From: Bradyrhizobium sp. BR 10289
Lineage (GTDB): Bacteria > Pseudomonadota > Alphaproteobacteria > Rhizobiales > Xanthobacteraceae
Reading direction: 5' to 3'
Length of the DNA: 58,213 nt
NCBI RefSeq assembly: GCF_019455385.1
Contig: NZ_JACOFR010000038.1
Coordinates: 1 to 58,213, forward strand
Numbering within the stretch: position 1 is the stretch's first letter; every line of letters begins with the position of its first letter. Both the position numbers and the translations under genes were made by a program. Of this stretch, positions 33,691 to 42,497 are shown piece by piece. A model generated the notes under the pieces. It made no database searches, was not told the origin of the DNA, and saw only the letters and a list, made by a program, of their open reading frames with translations.

Positions 33691-33752
33691 AACATGTTGT
33701 GATATATTACAAGCAGGGCTAAGACTCCCGCGCGCCCTGCAACATGTTGCAG
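33691..33752. promoter_or_regulatory. Paired AACATGTT operators in the divergent gap
   Basis: A perfect 16-base palindrome, CTGCAACATGTTGCAG (33737-33752), and a second AACATGTT core (33691-33698). Core centres are 50 bases apart, near five helical turns, so one repressor pair could loop the DNA. An additional imperfect TTGT-N8-ACAA dyad lies between them (33696-33711). Likely GntR targets controlling both directions. Confidence 0.6.
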
Positions 33753-33803
33753 CGCAAAATGAAACGGCGGGCGCGAGGCGCCGATGATGGGAGGACAAGG
33801 CCT

Positions 33804-35003
33804 GTGAAGATCACGTCGATCGAGACGCTGCGCACCGAGGAATTCTCCAATGTCATCTGGGTGCGCGTTCACACCGACGCCGGCGTGATTGGTCTCGGCG
33901 AAACCTTCTATGGCGCAGGCGCAGTCGAAGCGCAGATCCACGACACCTTTGCCGGCCGCCTGCTCGGCCGCAATCCCCTGCACATCGAAGCCATCCATCG
34001 CGACATGCTGAACCTGCCGATGGCGCAGTCATCCACCGGCGTCGAATACCGCGCGGCGTCAGCCATCGACATCGCGCTGTGGGATCTGTTCGGCAAGGTC
34101 TGCAATCAGCCAGTGCACCAGATGCTCGGCGGTCTCTGCCGCGACAAGCAGCGCATCTACAACACCTGCGCCGGCACGCAATATGTTCGCTCCACCAATA
34201 TCAGCCCGGTCGCGAACTGGAATCTCGGCGCGTCCAAAGGTCCCTATGAGGACCTCGACGGCTTCATGAACCACGCCGACGCGCTGGCCGAAAGCCTCTT
34301 GGAGAGCGGCATCTCGGCGATGAAGATCTGGCCGTTCGATCCCGCGGCGCAGGAGAACAAGGGCCTCTACATCACCGCCGCGCAGATGAAGCAGGCGATC
34401 GAGCCGTTCGAGAAGATCCGCAAAGCGGTCGGCGACAAGATGGAGATCATGGTCGAGCTCCACTCGCTGTGGAATCTGCCGACCGCCAAGCAGATCGCGC
34501 GCGCGCTCGAGCCCTACAAGCCGACCTGGTACGAAGACCCGATCCGCATGAACTCGCCGCAGGCGCTCGCCGAATATGCCCGTTCCACCGACGTCTGGGT
34601 CTGCGCCAGCGAGACGCTGGGCTCGCGCTTCCCCTACAAGGACATGCTCGATCGCGACGCCATGCATGTGGTGATGGCGGATCTGTGCTGGACCGGCGGC
34701 CTCACCGAGGGCCGCAAGATCGCGGCGATGGCCGAGACCTATCACCGGCCCTTTGCGCCGCATGACTGCATCGGCCCGATCGGATTCATCGCTGCCATCC
34801 ACATGTCGTTCAGCCAGCCCAACACGCTGATTCAGGAATCCGTGCGCGCCTTCTACAGGGGCTGGTACAACGAGCTCGTCACCACGATGCCCACCATCAA
34901 GGACGGTTACGTCTTCCCGATGGAAGGACCGGGCCTTGGCGTCGACCTTCTGCCCGCCGTATTCGAGCGCTCCGATCTGACCGTGCGCCGCTCCAACGCT
35001 TGA
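33804..35003 (+). CDS. Mandelate racemase/muconate lactonizing enzyme family sugar-acid dehydratase
   Basis: 399 residues, enolase superfamily. N-terminal capping domain (ITSIETLRTEEF..., GLGETFYGAG) and barrel with the Lys strand (SAMKIWPFDP), metal-ligand strands (MVELHSLWN, TWYEDPIR, CASETLGSR) and the histidine base in APHDCIGP. Family members dehydrate gluconate, galactonate and similar acids to 2-keto-3-deoxy acids. GTG start at 33804 with GGAGG upstream; the frame extends to 33744 but that start would overlap the operator. First gene of the idonate operon. Confidence 0.85.
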   Translation: MKITSIETLRTEEFSNVIWVRVHTDAGVIGLGETFYGAGAVEAQIHDTFAGRLLGRNPLHIEAIHRDMLNLPMAQSSTGVEYRAASAIDIALWDLFGKVCNQPVHQMLGGLCRDKQRIYNTCAGTQYVRSTNISPVANWNLGASKGPYEDLDGFMNHADALAESLLESGISAMKIWPFDPAAQENKGLYITAAQMKQAIEPFEKIRKAVGDKMEIMVELHSLWNLPTAKQIARALEPYKPTWYEDPIRMNSPQALAEYARSTDVWVCASETLGSRFPYKDMLDRDAMHVVMADLCWTGGLTEGRKIAAMAETYHRPFAPHDCIGPIGFIAAIHMSFSQPNTLIQESVRAFYRGWYNELVTTMPTIKDGYVFPMEGPGLGVDLLPAVFERSDLTVRRSNA

Positions 35004-35015
35004 GGATTTTTTGAG

Positions 35016-35783
35016 ATGAGCACCGCTTTGTTCGACCTGTCCGGCCGCACCGCCCTCGTGACCGGCTCCTCCCGCGGGCTCGGCCGCGCCATCGCCGAAG
35101 GCATGGCCAAAGCCGGCGCCAAGATCATCATCAACGGCGTCGACCCGAAGCGTGTCGAGCAGGCCGTCGCCGAATTTCGCGCCGCCGGACATCAGGCCGA
35201 AGGCGCCGCCTTCAACGTCACCGACGAGCCGGCGATCGTCGCCGCCTTCGAGCGTTTCGATCGCGAAGGCCTTGCGGTCGACATTCTCGTCAACAATGCC
35301 GGCATCCAGCACCGCAAGCCCTTGGCGGAATTCACCACCGACGAATGGCGCAAGGTGATCGAGACCGATCTGACCAGCGCCTTTGTGATCGGTCGCGAGG
35401 CCGGCAAGCGCATGATCCCGCGCAAGCGCGGCAAGATCATCAATATCGGATCGCTCGGCAGCGAGCTCGCGCGTCCTACCATCGCGCCCTACACTGCGGC
35501 TAAAGGCGGCATCAAGAATTTGACGCGCTCGATGGCGGTGGAATGGGCCCAGCACGGCATCCAGGCCAATGCGATCGGCCCCGGCTACATGCTCACCGAC
35601 ATGAACGAGGCGCTGGTCAATAATCCCGACTTCAACAATTGGCTGATGGGCCGCATCCCCTCCAAGCGTTGGGGCAAGCCGGACGAGCTGGTCGGCGCGG
35701 CAATCTTCCTGGCGTCGGACGCCTCGACCTATGTCAACGGCCAGATCATCTATGTCGATGGCGGCATGATCGCCGCGATGTAA
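35016..35783 (+). CDS. SDR oxidoreductase, gluconate 5-dehydrogenase-like
   Basis: 255 residues of classical SDR. Cofactor motif TGSSRGLGRAIA (TGxxxGxG), NNAGIQHRKPL, catalytic Ser in NIGSLGSELA, and YTAAK with catalytic Tyr and Lys. The stretch NNAGIQHRKPL is characteristic of gluconate 5-dehydrogenase (IdnO/Gno), which interconverts 5-ketogluconate and D-gluconate. Lies 12 bases after the dehydratase gene and 21 bases before the L-idonate dehydrogenase gene. Confidence 0.85.
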   Translation: MSTALFDLSGRTALVTGSSRGLGRAIAEGMAKAGAKIIINGVDPKRVEQAVAEFRAAGHQAEGAAFNVTDEPAIVAAFERFDREGLAVDILVNNAGIQHRKPLAEFTTDEWRKVIETDLTSAFVIGREAGKRMIPRKRGKIINIGSLGSELARPTIAPYTAAKGGIKNLTRSMAVEWAQHGIQANAIGPGYMLTDMNEALVNNPDFNNWLMGRIPSKRWGKPDELVGAAIFLASDASTYVNGQIIYVDGGMIAAM

Positions 35784-35804
35784 TCGCGAACAGGGAACGA
35801 GACC

Positions 35805-36836
35805 ATGCGCGCCGTCGTCATTCATGCCCCGAAAGATCTGCGGATCGATACCTATCCTGATCCGGCGCCCGGCCCGGGCGAGGTCCGCGTCAAGATCGCC
35901 AATGGCGGCATCTGCGGGTCCGACCTGCACTATTACCACCACGGCGGCTTCGGCGTCGTCCGCATTCAGCAGCCGATGGCGCTGGGGCATGAGATCGCCG
36001 GCGTGGTTGCAGCCATCGGCGACGGTGTCACCAGCGTTCAAGCTGGCACGCGCGTCGCGGTCAATCCGAGCAAGCCGTGCGGCCAATGCCTGCATTGCCA
36101 GGAAGGCATGCGCAACCAGTGCCTCGACATGCGCTTTCTCGGCAGCGCGATGCGCTTCCCCCATGTGCAGGGCGGCTTTCGCGAGTTCATCACGGTCGAC
36201 GCCACGCAGGCCGTGCCGATCTCCGACAAGCTGTCGCTGGCGGAGGCCGCGGTTGCCGAACCGCTCGCAGTGTGCCTGCATGCCGGCAAGCAGGCCGGCC
36301 CCCTGCTCGGCAAGCGCGTTCTGATCACCGGCTGCGGCCCGATCGGCGCGCTGATGATTTTGGTCTTGCGCTTCGGCGGCGCGTCCGAGATCGTCGTCAC
36401 CGATGTCGCCGATGCGCCGCTCGCGGTCGCAAGAAAGCTCGGCGCCAGCCGCGCCATCAATGTCGCGACCGATGCCACCGCGCTCGATCCCTGGCGCGCC
36501 GGCAAGGGCGTGTTCGACACGCTGTTCGAGGCCTCCGGCAACCAGGCGGCGCTGCGCACCGCGCTCGACGTGCTGCGTCCCGGCGCGACGCTGGTGCAGC
36601 TCGGCCTCGGCGGCGAGATGACGCTGCCGATCAACGCCATCGTCGCCAAGGAATTGCAGCTCCGCGGCACCTTCCGCTTCGATCCCGAGTTCGAGCTCGC
36701 GGTGCGGCTGATGGGCGAAGGCCTGATTGACGTGAAGCCGCTGATCACGGCGACCCTGCCCTTCGAGAACGCGGTCGCCGCCTTCGAGCTCGCCACCGAC
36801 CGTTCGCAGTCGATGAAGGTACAGCTGACGTTCTGA
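35805..36836 (+). CDS. idnD: L-idonate 5-dehydrogenase
   Basis: 343-residue zinc medium-chain dehydrogenase. Catalytic zinc ligands in GGICGSDLHYY and GHE; structural zinc knuckle CGQCLHCQEGMRNQC; cofactor motif GCGPIGALM. Overall pattern matches L-idonate 5-dehydrogenase, which oxidises L-idonate to 5-ketogluconate with NAD(P)+. With the preceding SDR and dehydratase this gives a route idonate to 5-ketogluconate to gluconate to 2-keto-3-deoxygluconate (pathway inferred). Confidence 0.88.
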   Translation: MRAVVIHAPKDLRIDTYPDPAPGPGEVRVKIANGGICGSDLHYYHHGGFGVVRIQQPMALGHEIAGVVAAIGDGVTSVQAGTRVAVNPSKPCGQCLHCQEGMRNQCLDMRFLGSAMRFPHVQGGFREFITVDATQAVPISDKLSLAEAAVAEPLAVCLHAGKQAGPLLGKRVLITGCGPIGALMILVLRFGGASEIVVTDVADAPLAVARKLGASRAINVATDATALDPWRAGKGVFDTLFEASGNQAALRTALDVLRPGATLVQLGLGGEMTLPINAIVAKELQLRGTFRFDPEFELAVRLMGEGLIDVKPLITATLPFENAVAAFELATDRSQSMKVQLTF

Positions 36837-36883
36837 GCGCGATGCGGCTTGCTTGATTCAGTCGCGCGCCCAGAACTCAGACC

Positions 36884-37025
36884 ACCTCTCCCGTAGGGAG
36901 AGGTCGGATCGCATCGCAAGATGCGATCCGGGTGAGGGCTTAAGCTCTCACCGAATGCTGCGGCCCCTCACCCGGATTGCACTAAACGATGCTTCGCATC
37001 GCCAGGCGCAATCCGACCTCTCCCC
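36884..37025. repeat. Palindromic repeat, family D
   Basis: Outer arms are built of ACCTCTCCC...GGGAGAGGT and GACCTCTCC. They enclose GATCGCATC...GATGCGATC and CACCCGG/CCGGGTG modules that pair with each other. No coding potential. It occupies the 227-base gap between the idnD and DUF3280 convergent genes and may terminate both. Confidence 0.75.
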
Positions 37026-37063
37026 GTTGAAGCAAGCACCGCCGATCGACTACAACGACCGCC

Positions 37064-37930
37064 CTACCGGTTCTCGACCAGCCGGTCACTGACCAGCCGC
37101 ACGGCTCCGCGCTTCCACGAATAATCCGCGCCCATGCGCAGGCCGCTGTCGCCGCGTGCCAGCACCGCGCCGGTTTTGGCGTCGCGAACCTGGAAGCCCA
37201 GCGTGTATTCGGTGCGGCTGACCCGCCGCACCACGCCGATCAGCGATTGATCCGCGCCGAGCTTTTGCGCGATCGCAGCCTCGCACCCGTTGCAATCGCG
37301 CAAGGCGCGCACGCTTGCCGCCTCGCCGCCGACCTCGACGATGCGGTAGCGGCCGGATTGGCCGAGCGCCTCGCGCACGCCGGCGGTGACTTCCGCGAGG
37401 TAGGAGGCATCCGACGTGGCCGACGCGCCTGCTGAAGCCGCCGTCGTATCCTCCAGCTCGAAATCGAACACGGCGAGCGCGACCGGCGCGGGTGTTGCGA
37501 GCGCGGCCATCACCTCGCGGGACACGAACATCTCGGCCCGCTCCCAGGATTCATCATTGTCGCCGCGGAAAATATAGAGCTTGTCCATCACGAGCTTCTT
37601 CGCGTTCACGTCGATCACGGCGACCTTGGCCCATTGCACCAGCGTGCTGGTCTTCTGGATGCCGCCGATCACCTTGAACGCTGCGCCATCCTGGGCCGAC
37701 GGCGCCAGCCGGTAGCGCTGATCAGCCGCGATGTCCCGCCTGAGCGCGGCCATGAACGCGGCAAGCCGGCGCTCATGGGCCGCGCTCTGGTCGGCCGGCT
37801 CGGCCGAGGTGTCGGTGTAGCTGAAATCGTCCACGGCAACGCCGATGGCGGCCTCGGCACCGGCTGGCGAAGCGGCCGCCGGAAGGACGACGAAAAGGAA
37901 GGCAGAGAGGATCGAGCTGAAACGGCGCAT
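37064..37930 (-). CDS. DUF3280 family secreted protein
   Basis: 288 residues, signal peptide about 1-25. It has two similar halves that match DUF3280: IGVAVDDFSYTDTS...KLVMDKLYIFRGDNDESWERAEMF, then ALAVFDFELEDTT...RALRDCNGCEAAIAQKLGADQSLIGVVRRVSR. DUF3280-type proteins resemble the TolB-N-like, stress- or redox-associated periplasmic proteins; no activity is known. A CNGC motif in the second half could form a disulfide. Divergent from a two-component pair, which may control it. Confidence 0.8.
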   Translation of the reverse strand: MRRFSSILSAFLFVVLPAAASPAGAEAAIGVAVDDFSYTDTSAEPADQSAAHERRLAAFMAALRRDIAADQRYRLAPSAQDGAAFKVIGGIQKTSTLVQWAKVAVIDVNAKKLVMDKLYIFRGDNDESWERAEMFVSREVMAALATPAPVALAVFDFELEDTTAASAGASATSDASYLAEVTAGVREALGQSGRYRIVEVGGEAASVRALRDCNGCEAAIAQKLGADQSLIGVVRRVSRTEYTLGFQVRDAKTGAVLARGDSGLRMGADYSWKRGAVRLVSDRLVENR

Positions 37931-38119
37931 GCGGGCCTCGTGTGATGGAGGGGCGCCGCAATCTGGGGGGCGATCTCCGACTGCGCAGCAGCACAGGTCC
38001 CGCCCTGAGCCGGGAAAATTTCACGACGTTGCACCGCACTATGCGCAGTGCTTTCCGCAGCTTCCGTTCTGCCGTTTAATGCGGAAGCGACAAACCCGCT
38101 CGCACCAAGGTGCCCGCCG

Positions 38120-39505
38120 ATGTGGAACCGTCCGAGGTTCGATCTCAAGGTCCGTCTGACGTTGCGCGTGGCCGCGATATCGGCCGCCTGCTTCGCGGCG
38201 ATCTCAGCGTATTTCCTGATCACGGCCGACCGCGCGGCCCATGCGCGCATCGACGGGATCGCCGCCATCGTGGCGAAGACGCTGGAGCTGCAACAGGGCA
38301 AGATCCAGTGGGGCACCAACCCGCGCTCGGATTTTCCCGACCTTGACCCGGTTTCGGCTTACGTGATGACGCCCGGCCTGTGCCTGGCATTCCGCGGCGC
38401 CAGCGGCGACATCCTTCAGCGCTTCTGTAGCGGCGCGCCCATCCCGGCGAGCCCGCCGCCGCAAATCTTCACCGCCTTCTATCACAGCCTGTTCGACCCC
38501 GGCCGGGAGGCGGCGCGGCCCGTGATCGTGCGTGGCGTGAAACTCGGCGACACCGTGGTCTCGGTCGATCCGGCGGTGCAGACGGCGGAGGCCTGGCACG
38601 AGGCCGGCCGGTTGATGCTGGCACTTGGAATCGCGCTGCCGCTGCTGTGCGTGCTGGTCTATGCTGCGCTGGCCCGCGCGCTGCGCCCGACGCGCATGAT
38701 TCGTACCGGGCTCGAGCAGATCGCCGCCGGCGACCTCACCGCGCGGCTGCCACCGTTCGACCTCGCCGAGCTGTCCGCGATCCGCGACGTCTTCAACCAT
38801 CTCGCCGAGAGCCTCGACACCGCGCTCGCCGAACGCGCCGAGCTGACGCGAAAGCTGATCGCGCTCCAGGACGAGGAACGCCGCCATCTCGCCCGCGAGC
38901 TGCACGACGAGTTCGGCCAGTCGCTGGCCGCCATCCGCGCCCTCGCCGCCTCCGCCCGCCAGACCGCGGCGCAGGACTGCCCGTCTTTGCTCGGCGAATG
39001 CGACGGCATCGCGCGGACCGCCACCGGGATGATGGAGACGCTGCGCGGCGCGCTGTTCCGGCTGCGCCCGCCCGATGTCGAGGAGCTCGGGCTCGTCGCC
39101 AGCCTCGAAGGTCTGGTCGCGGGGTGGAACGGGCGCAGCCGCGGCGAGACGCGGTTTTCGATCCGCTTCGACGGCGCATTCGAGAGCCTGCCGGCCGCGA
39201 TCAGCGCCAGTCTCTACCGCATCGTGCAGGAGGCGCTGACCAACGCCGCCAAGCATGCCGGCGCCGCCAAGGTGAGCCTGGAGTTGGCGATGCACACCGA
39301 CGAGATCGCGCTGGCGATCGAGGATGACGGACGCTCGCACGATCCTGCCTCCAAATCGGGCATGGGCCTGCTCGGCATGCGCGAGCGCGTCGCGGCGCTG
39401 CGCGGGCGCTTGAGCTTCGAGGCCGGCCCCAACGGCGGCTCGGCGCTGCGCGTCGTGATTCCCCTCCCCGCCGCCGATCCGCCGGCGCTGGAGCGCGCCG
39501 CATGA
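38120..39505 (+). CDS. NarL-class sensor histidine kinase
   Basis: 461 residues. TM1 about 13-33, a periplasmic loop about 34-160, TM2 about 165-185, HAMP (TRMIRTGLEQIAAGDLTARL), HisKA_3 with the phospho-acceptor His in ARELHDEFGQSLAAIR, and HATPase_c (EALTNAAKHAGAAKVSL, GMGLLGMRERV). I start at the ATG at 38120 just before the first basic/TM stretch; the frame extends to 38048. Stop overlaps the response regulator start by 4 bases. Confidence 0.9.
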   Translation: MWNRPRFDLKVRLTLRVAAISAACFAAISAYFLITADRAAHARIDGIAAIVAKTLELQQGKIQWGTNPRSDFPDLDPVSAYVMTPGLCLAFRGASGDILQRFCSGAPIPASPPPQIFTAFYHSLFDPGREAARPVIVRGVKLGDTVVSVDPAVQTAEAWHEAGRLMLALGIALPLLCVLVYAALARALRPTRMIRTGLEQIAAGDLTARLPPFDLAELSAIRDVFNHLAESLDTALAERAELTRKLIALQDEERRHLARELHDEFGQSLAAIRALAASARQTAAQDCPSLLGECDGIARTATGMMETLRGALFRLRPPDVEELGLVASLEGLVAGWNGRSRGETRFSIRFDGAFESLPAAISASLYRIVQEALTNAAKHAGAAKVSLELAMHTDEIALAIEDDGRSHDPASKSGMGLLGMRERVAALRGRLSFEAGPNGGSALRVVIPLPAADPPALERAA

Positions 39506-40155
39506 GCGCGACGATCCTGCTGGTCGACGACCATTCCGTCGTCCGCGAAGGCTATCGCTCCGTGCTCCAGAAACAGCCGGGCCTGCGGGTCATTGCCGAG
39601 GCCGGCGACGGTGCGGAAGCCTACCGCCTGTTCAAATCCGAAGCGCCCGACCTCGTCATCATGGACCTGAGCATGCCCGGCATCGGCGGCATCGAGGCGG
39701 TCAGGCGGATCAGGCAATGGGACAAGGCCGCAAAGATCCTCGTCTTCACCATGCACGAGAATGCCGGCTTCGCCGTGCAGGCGATCCGCGCCGGTGCGCG
39801 CGGTTACGTCACCAAGACCAGTCCGCCCGAGACGCTGGTCCGCGCGGTGATGGACGTGCTCGCCGGCAAGATCGCCATCAGCCCCGACATCGACCACGAG
39901 CTCGCGCTGAGCCGCCTCGCCGGCGAAAGCTCGGCCGCCGACGTGCTCACGCCACGCGAGTTCGAGGTGCTGCGGCTGCTGCTCGCCGAGAACACGACGG
40001 AGGAGATCGCCGAGACCCTGCACGTCAGCCCGAAGACGGTGGCGAATCTGCATTCGCTGATCAAGGACAAGCTCGGGGTCGGCTCCGACATCGAGCTGGT
40101 TCGCCTCGCGCTGCGTCAGGGATTGCTCACTGAGGTCGATCTCGGCGAGGCCTGA
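39502..40155 (+). CDS. NarL/LuxR family response regulator
   Basis: 217 residues. Receiver domain 1-120 with Asp in LVIMDLSMPGIGG and Lys in GYVTKTSPPE. LuxR-type HTH about 150-210 (TPREFEVLRLLLAENTTEEIAETLHVSPKTVANLHSLIKDKL). Translationally coupled to the kinase gene. Target not visible; the divergent DUF3280 gene is a candidate. Confidence 0.92.
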   Translation: MSATILLVDDHSVVREGYRSVLQKQPGLRVIAEAGDGAEAYRLFKSEAPDLVIMDLSMPGIGGIEAVRRIRQWDKAAKILVFTMHENAGFAVQAIRAGARGYVTKTSPPETLVRAVMDVLAGKIAISPDIDHELALSRLAGESSAADVLTPREFEVLRLLLAENTTEEIAETLHVSPKTVANLHSLIKDKLGVGSDIELVRLALRQGLLTEVDLGEA

Positions 40156-40161
40156 TCCCGA

Positions 40162-41145
40162 TCATTCCTGCGCGATCACCTGGTCCAGCCACGCGCAGTT
40201 CAGCGGCGGCACGCGGGGATCGGCGACACGCACGCCGCGCGCCGCTGCATCAAGCCGCATGTCGCGCAGCCGCTTGCGCTGCTCGTCCGGCATGTTGAGC
40301 CGTTCGTGCCCCCATAGCGATGGACCGTCAAAGGTCTCGTGCGGCTGCCATGTCGCGGGATCGATGATGCGTCCGCCCCAGCCATATTCGATGAAGAAGC
40401 CCGACGGCGTGTTCACATAAAACGAGGTCATATGGTCGTTGGTGTGACGGCCCAGCGTATAGACGACGCGGCCGTCCTCGAGCTGCGCGAGATCGTAGCC
40501 CTGCCCGACATCGTCGAGACTGCCAAGCTCGACCATAAAATGATGCAGCGCCTTGCGCCCCGAGCCAACCATGGCAAAGGAATGGTGCCGGCCGTTGACG
40601 TGGAAGAAGTACAGCCCATAGGGCTTCAGCCCGAAATCCGAGACGTGAAAGCCGAGCACGTCGCGATAGAACGGCAGCAGCGGCGCGACATCCTCGACAT
40701 TGAGCACGACATGCCCCATGCCGAGTGCACCGGTGCGGAAGCCCGAGATCGGCCGGCCCGGCTTGAAGGGCTCGCTCGCAACCTCCGGCTTGCAGAACAC
40801 CTCCAGCCGATTGCCCGCAGGATCGGAGAACACGATCAGCTCGGCGACGTGCCGCTCTTCGGCAAGCGCGCGCGAGCCACGCGCCACCTTGACGCCATGG
40901 CCCTCCAGCCGACCCGCCAAATGATCCAGCTCAGCGGTCGACGGAACCTCCCAGCCCATCACCGCCAGACCCGCATCGCTGCTGCCGTCGACGATCAGCC
41001 GCTGTTTGCGATCGTCCATGCGGAACGCGCGCATCTTGCCGCCGCGGTCGACTTGCTGCATGCCGAGCAGCCCGGTCGCCATCCGGCCCCACTGATCGAG
41101 CTGGGATGAGTTGATCCCGATATAGCCGAGCGCGGTGATTTCCAT
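40162..41145 (-). CDS. Type I extradiol (catechol 2,3-type) dioxygenase
   Basis: 327 residues with two VOC-fold domains. The Fe(II) ligands are expected in MGHVVLNV (His145), ALHHFMVEL (His202) and GFFIEYGWG (Glu253). Second-sphere His and Tyr are in HTNDHMTSFYV. It resembles 2,3-dihydroxybiphenyl 1,2-dioxygenase and related ring-cleaving enzymes. GGGAGG lies 6 bases before the second ATG (41145), preferred over the ATG two codons earlier. Divergent from an IclR regulator, near MhpA-like and FAH-like genes, so it probably performs meta-cleavage of a catechol made by that hydroxylase (inference). Confidence 0.88.
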   Translation of the reverse strand: MEITALGYIGINSSQLDQWGRMATGLLGMQQVDRGGKMRAFRMDDRKQRLIVDGSSDAGLAVMGWEVPSTAELDHLAGRLEGHGVKVARGSRALAEERHVAELIVFSDPAGNRLEVFCKPEVASEPFKPGRPISGFRTGALGMGHVVLNVEDVAPLLPFYRDVLGFHVSDFGLKPYGLYFFHVNGRHHSFAMVGSGRKALHHFMVELGSLDDVGQGYDLAQLEDGRVVYTLGRHTNDHMTSFYVNTPSGFFIEYGWGGRIIDPATWQPHETFDGPSLWGHERLNMPDEQRKRLRDMRLDAAARGVRVADPRVPPLNCAWLDQVIAQE

Positions 41146-41292
41146 CGACATCCTCCCGAAAGCATCGCGTTCGTTGCAATGCGGCGAACTTGATACCGGC
41201 CGCGTGCGATCCTACGGTGGCGTGCCGCAATCGCTTCGCGTTCGCAAAGACGATAATCGCGCCGCGATCCGCCACAAGGGAGGAAATACGAA

Positions 41293-42084
41293 GTGTCCAA
41301 GGAGCGGACGCGGAACGGACAGCCGCGGCAGTCTGAGGGCGTCCGCGCCTTCAAGCGCGGGCTGGACGTGCTGCAGGAGGTCAACCGCTCCGGCGGCATC
41401 CGCGCCGGCGACGTCGCCCGCGCGCTCGACCTGCCTCGCCCGACCGTCTATCGCCTGCTCGAAACGCTGGAGGAACTCGGTTATGTCGCCCGCAGCGCCA
41501 GCGATGATCGTTTTCGGGTGACCCGGCTCGCCCTCAGCCTCGGCGATGGTTACGACCCCGGCGTGGTGATCTGCCAGGCGGCCGCGCCCTATCTCGCCGA
41601 ATTGAGCAAGAACCTGGTCTGGCCGGTCGATCTCTCGACTTATGAGAACGCCGCCATGGTGGTGCAGGAGACCACCCATTCCCGCAGCCCGCTTTCGATC
41701 GACCGCGGCATGATCGGCAAGCGCCTGCCGATGCTGCGGACGTCAGCGGGCCGTGCCTATCTCGCCGCCTGCCCCGCGCGCGAGCGCGACCTGATCGTCA
41801 GTCATCTGCGCCGCATCGACGAGGCTGACGATCGTCCCTTCCTCGCCGAAGGCCGCCTCGACCGGATGATTGCCGAAACACAGGCGCGTGGCTATGCGAT
41901 CCGCAGCGAGGGCGAATACAATCCGAAGACGGCATCGATAGCCGTGCCCATCGTCCGCGACGGCGCCGTGTTCGGATGCATCTCCATCATCTGGATCAAG
42001 TCGGCGCTTTCCCTCGACGAAGCCGTCACCGGGTTCGTGACGGCGTTGCGCGAAACGGCGGCGACCATTCCAGTCGAGCCCTAA
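41293..42084 (+). CDS. IclR family regulator, MhpR-like
   Basis: 263 residues. Winged HTH about 17-75 (GLDVLQEVNRSGGIRAGDVARALDLPRPTVYRLLETLEEL) and IclR effector domain about 85-258. Resembles MhpR, the activator of 3-hydroxyphenylpropionate degradation genes. GTG start with GGAGG at good spacing. Divergent from the extradiol dioxygenase gene. A decayed second copy of its effector domain lies 1.2 kb downstream. Confidence 0.9.
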   Translation: MSKERTRNGQPRQSEGVRAFKRGLDVLQEVNRSGGIRAGDVARALDLPRPTVYRLLETLEELGYVARSASDDRFRVTRLALSLGDGYDPGVVICQAAAPYLAELSKNLVWPVDLSTYENAAMVVQETTHSRSPLSIDRGMIGKRLPMLRTSAGRAYLAACPARERDLIVSHLRRIDEADDRPFLAEGRLDRMIAETQARGYAIRSEGEYNPKTASIAVPIVRDGAVFGCISIIWIKSALSLDEAVTGFVTALRETAATIPVEP

Positions 42085-42177
42085 AGCGCGATGAGATTTG
42101 GATGAACCCATCGCGCTTAGGTTCTTTGTTTACGCATGATCTTTCGGAAAACCGCTTCGCACTTTTCCGGATCATGC
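42084..42177. repeat. Double palindromic repeat, family C (copy 2)
   Basis: First hairpin AAGCGCGATG...CATCGCGCTT (42084-42118), second GCATGAT...CGGAAAA...TTTTCCG...ATCATGC (42134-42177). Same two-hairpin layout as 32771-32857. It touches the stop codon of the IclR gene and ends 1 base before the next gene's stop, so it fills the convergent gap. Confidence 0.85.
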
Positions 42178-42178
42178 T

Positions 42179-42442
42179 TTAGGGCGCCCTGGATCCGGCA
42201 CGCCGTTGCGGATTCGACGCCTGGGAAGACGCATCAAAGACAACGCGGCATTGCGGGCTGAGCTGATCTCGCTGAGCCGCCATGCAATTCCTGATCTGGG
42301 CGCGGTCGGGAACGTAGGCGGCGCAAAGCCGAAGCGCGTCTCCCATGCAGGCTTGCCGCTGGTCGGCCTCGGTCGGCCCGGACTGGGCAAGGGCCGGGGT
42401 GATCGTTGCGGCCAGCAAAGCAAGAACAAGACGAATTTTCAT
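42179..42442 (-). CDS. Small secreted cysteine-rich protein
   Basis: 87 residues. Signal peptide about 1-20 (KIRLVLALLAATITPALA), then four cysteines in an ordered pattern (ACMGDALRLC, NCM, QCR) able to form two disulfides. The ATG at 42442 gives a normal signal sequence; an ATG 28 codons upstream does not. No named domain recognised. Confidence 0.7.
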   Translation of the reverse strand: MKIRLVLALLAATITPALAQSGPTEADQRQACMGDALRLCAAYVPDRAQIRNCMAAQRDQLSPQCRVVFDASSQASNPQRRAGSRAP

Positions 42443-42497
42443 GGGGACTTTCACTCTCGGGTTGGATGTCTGGCGAAGCTGGCGATGGCGTCCAGCG

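Noticed and set aside
34059..36281. Long minus-strand open frame opposite the idonate operon
   Set aside because: It lies antisense to three clear enzyme genes, has no recognisable domain, and is Arg/Asp/Gly-biased as expected for a shadow in high-GC DNA.
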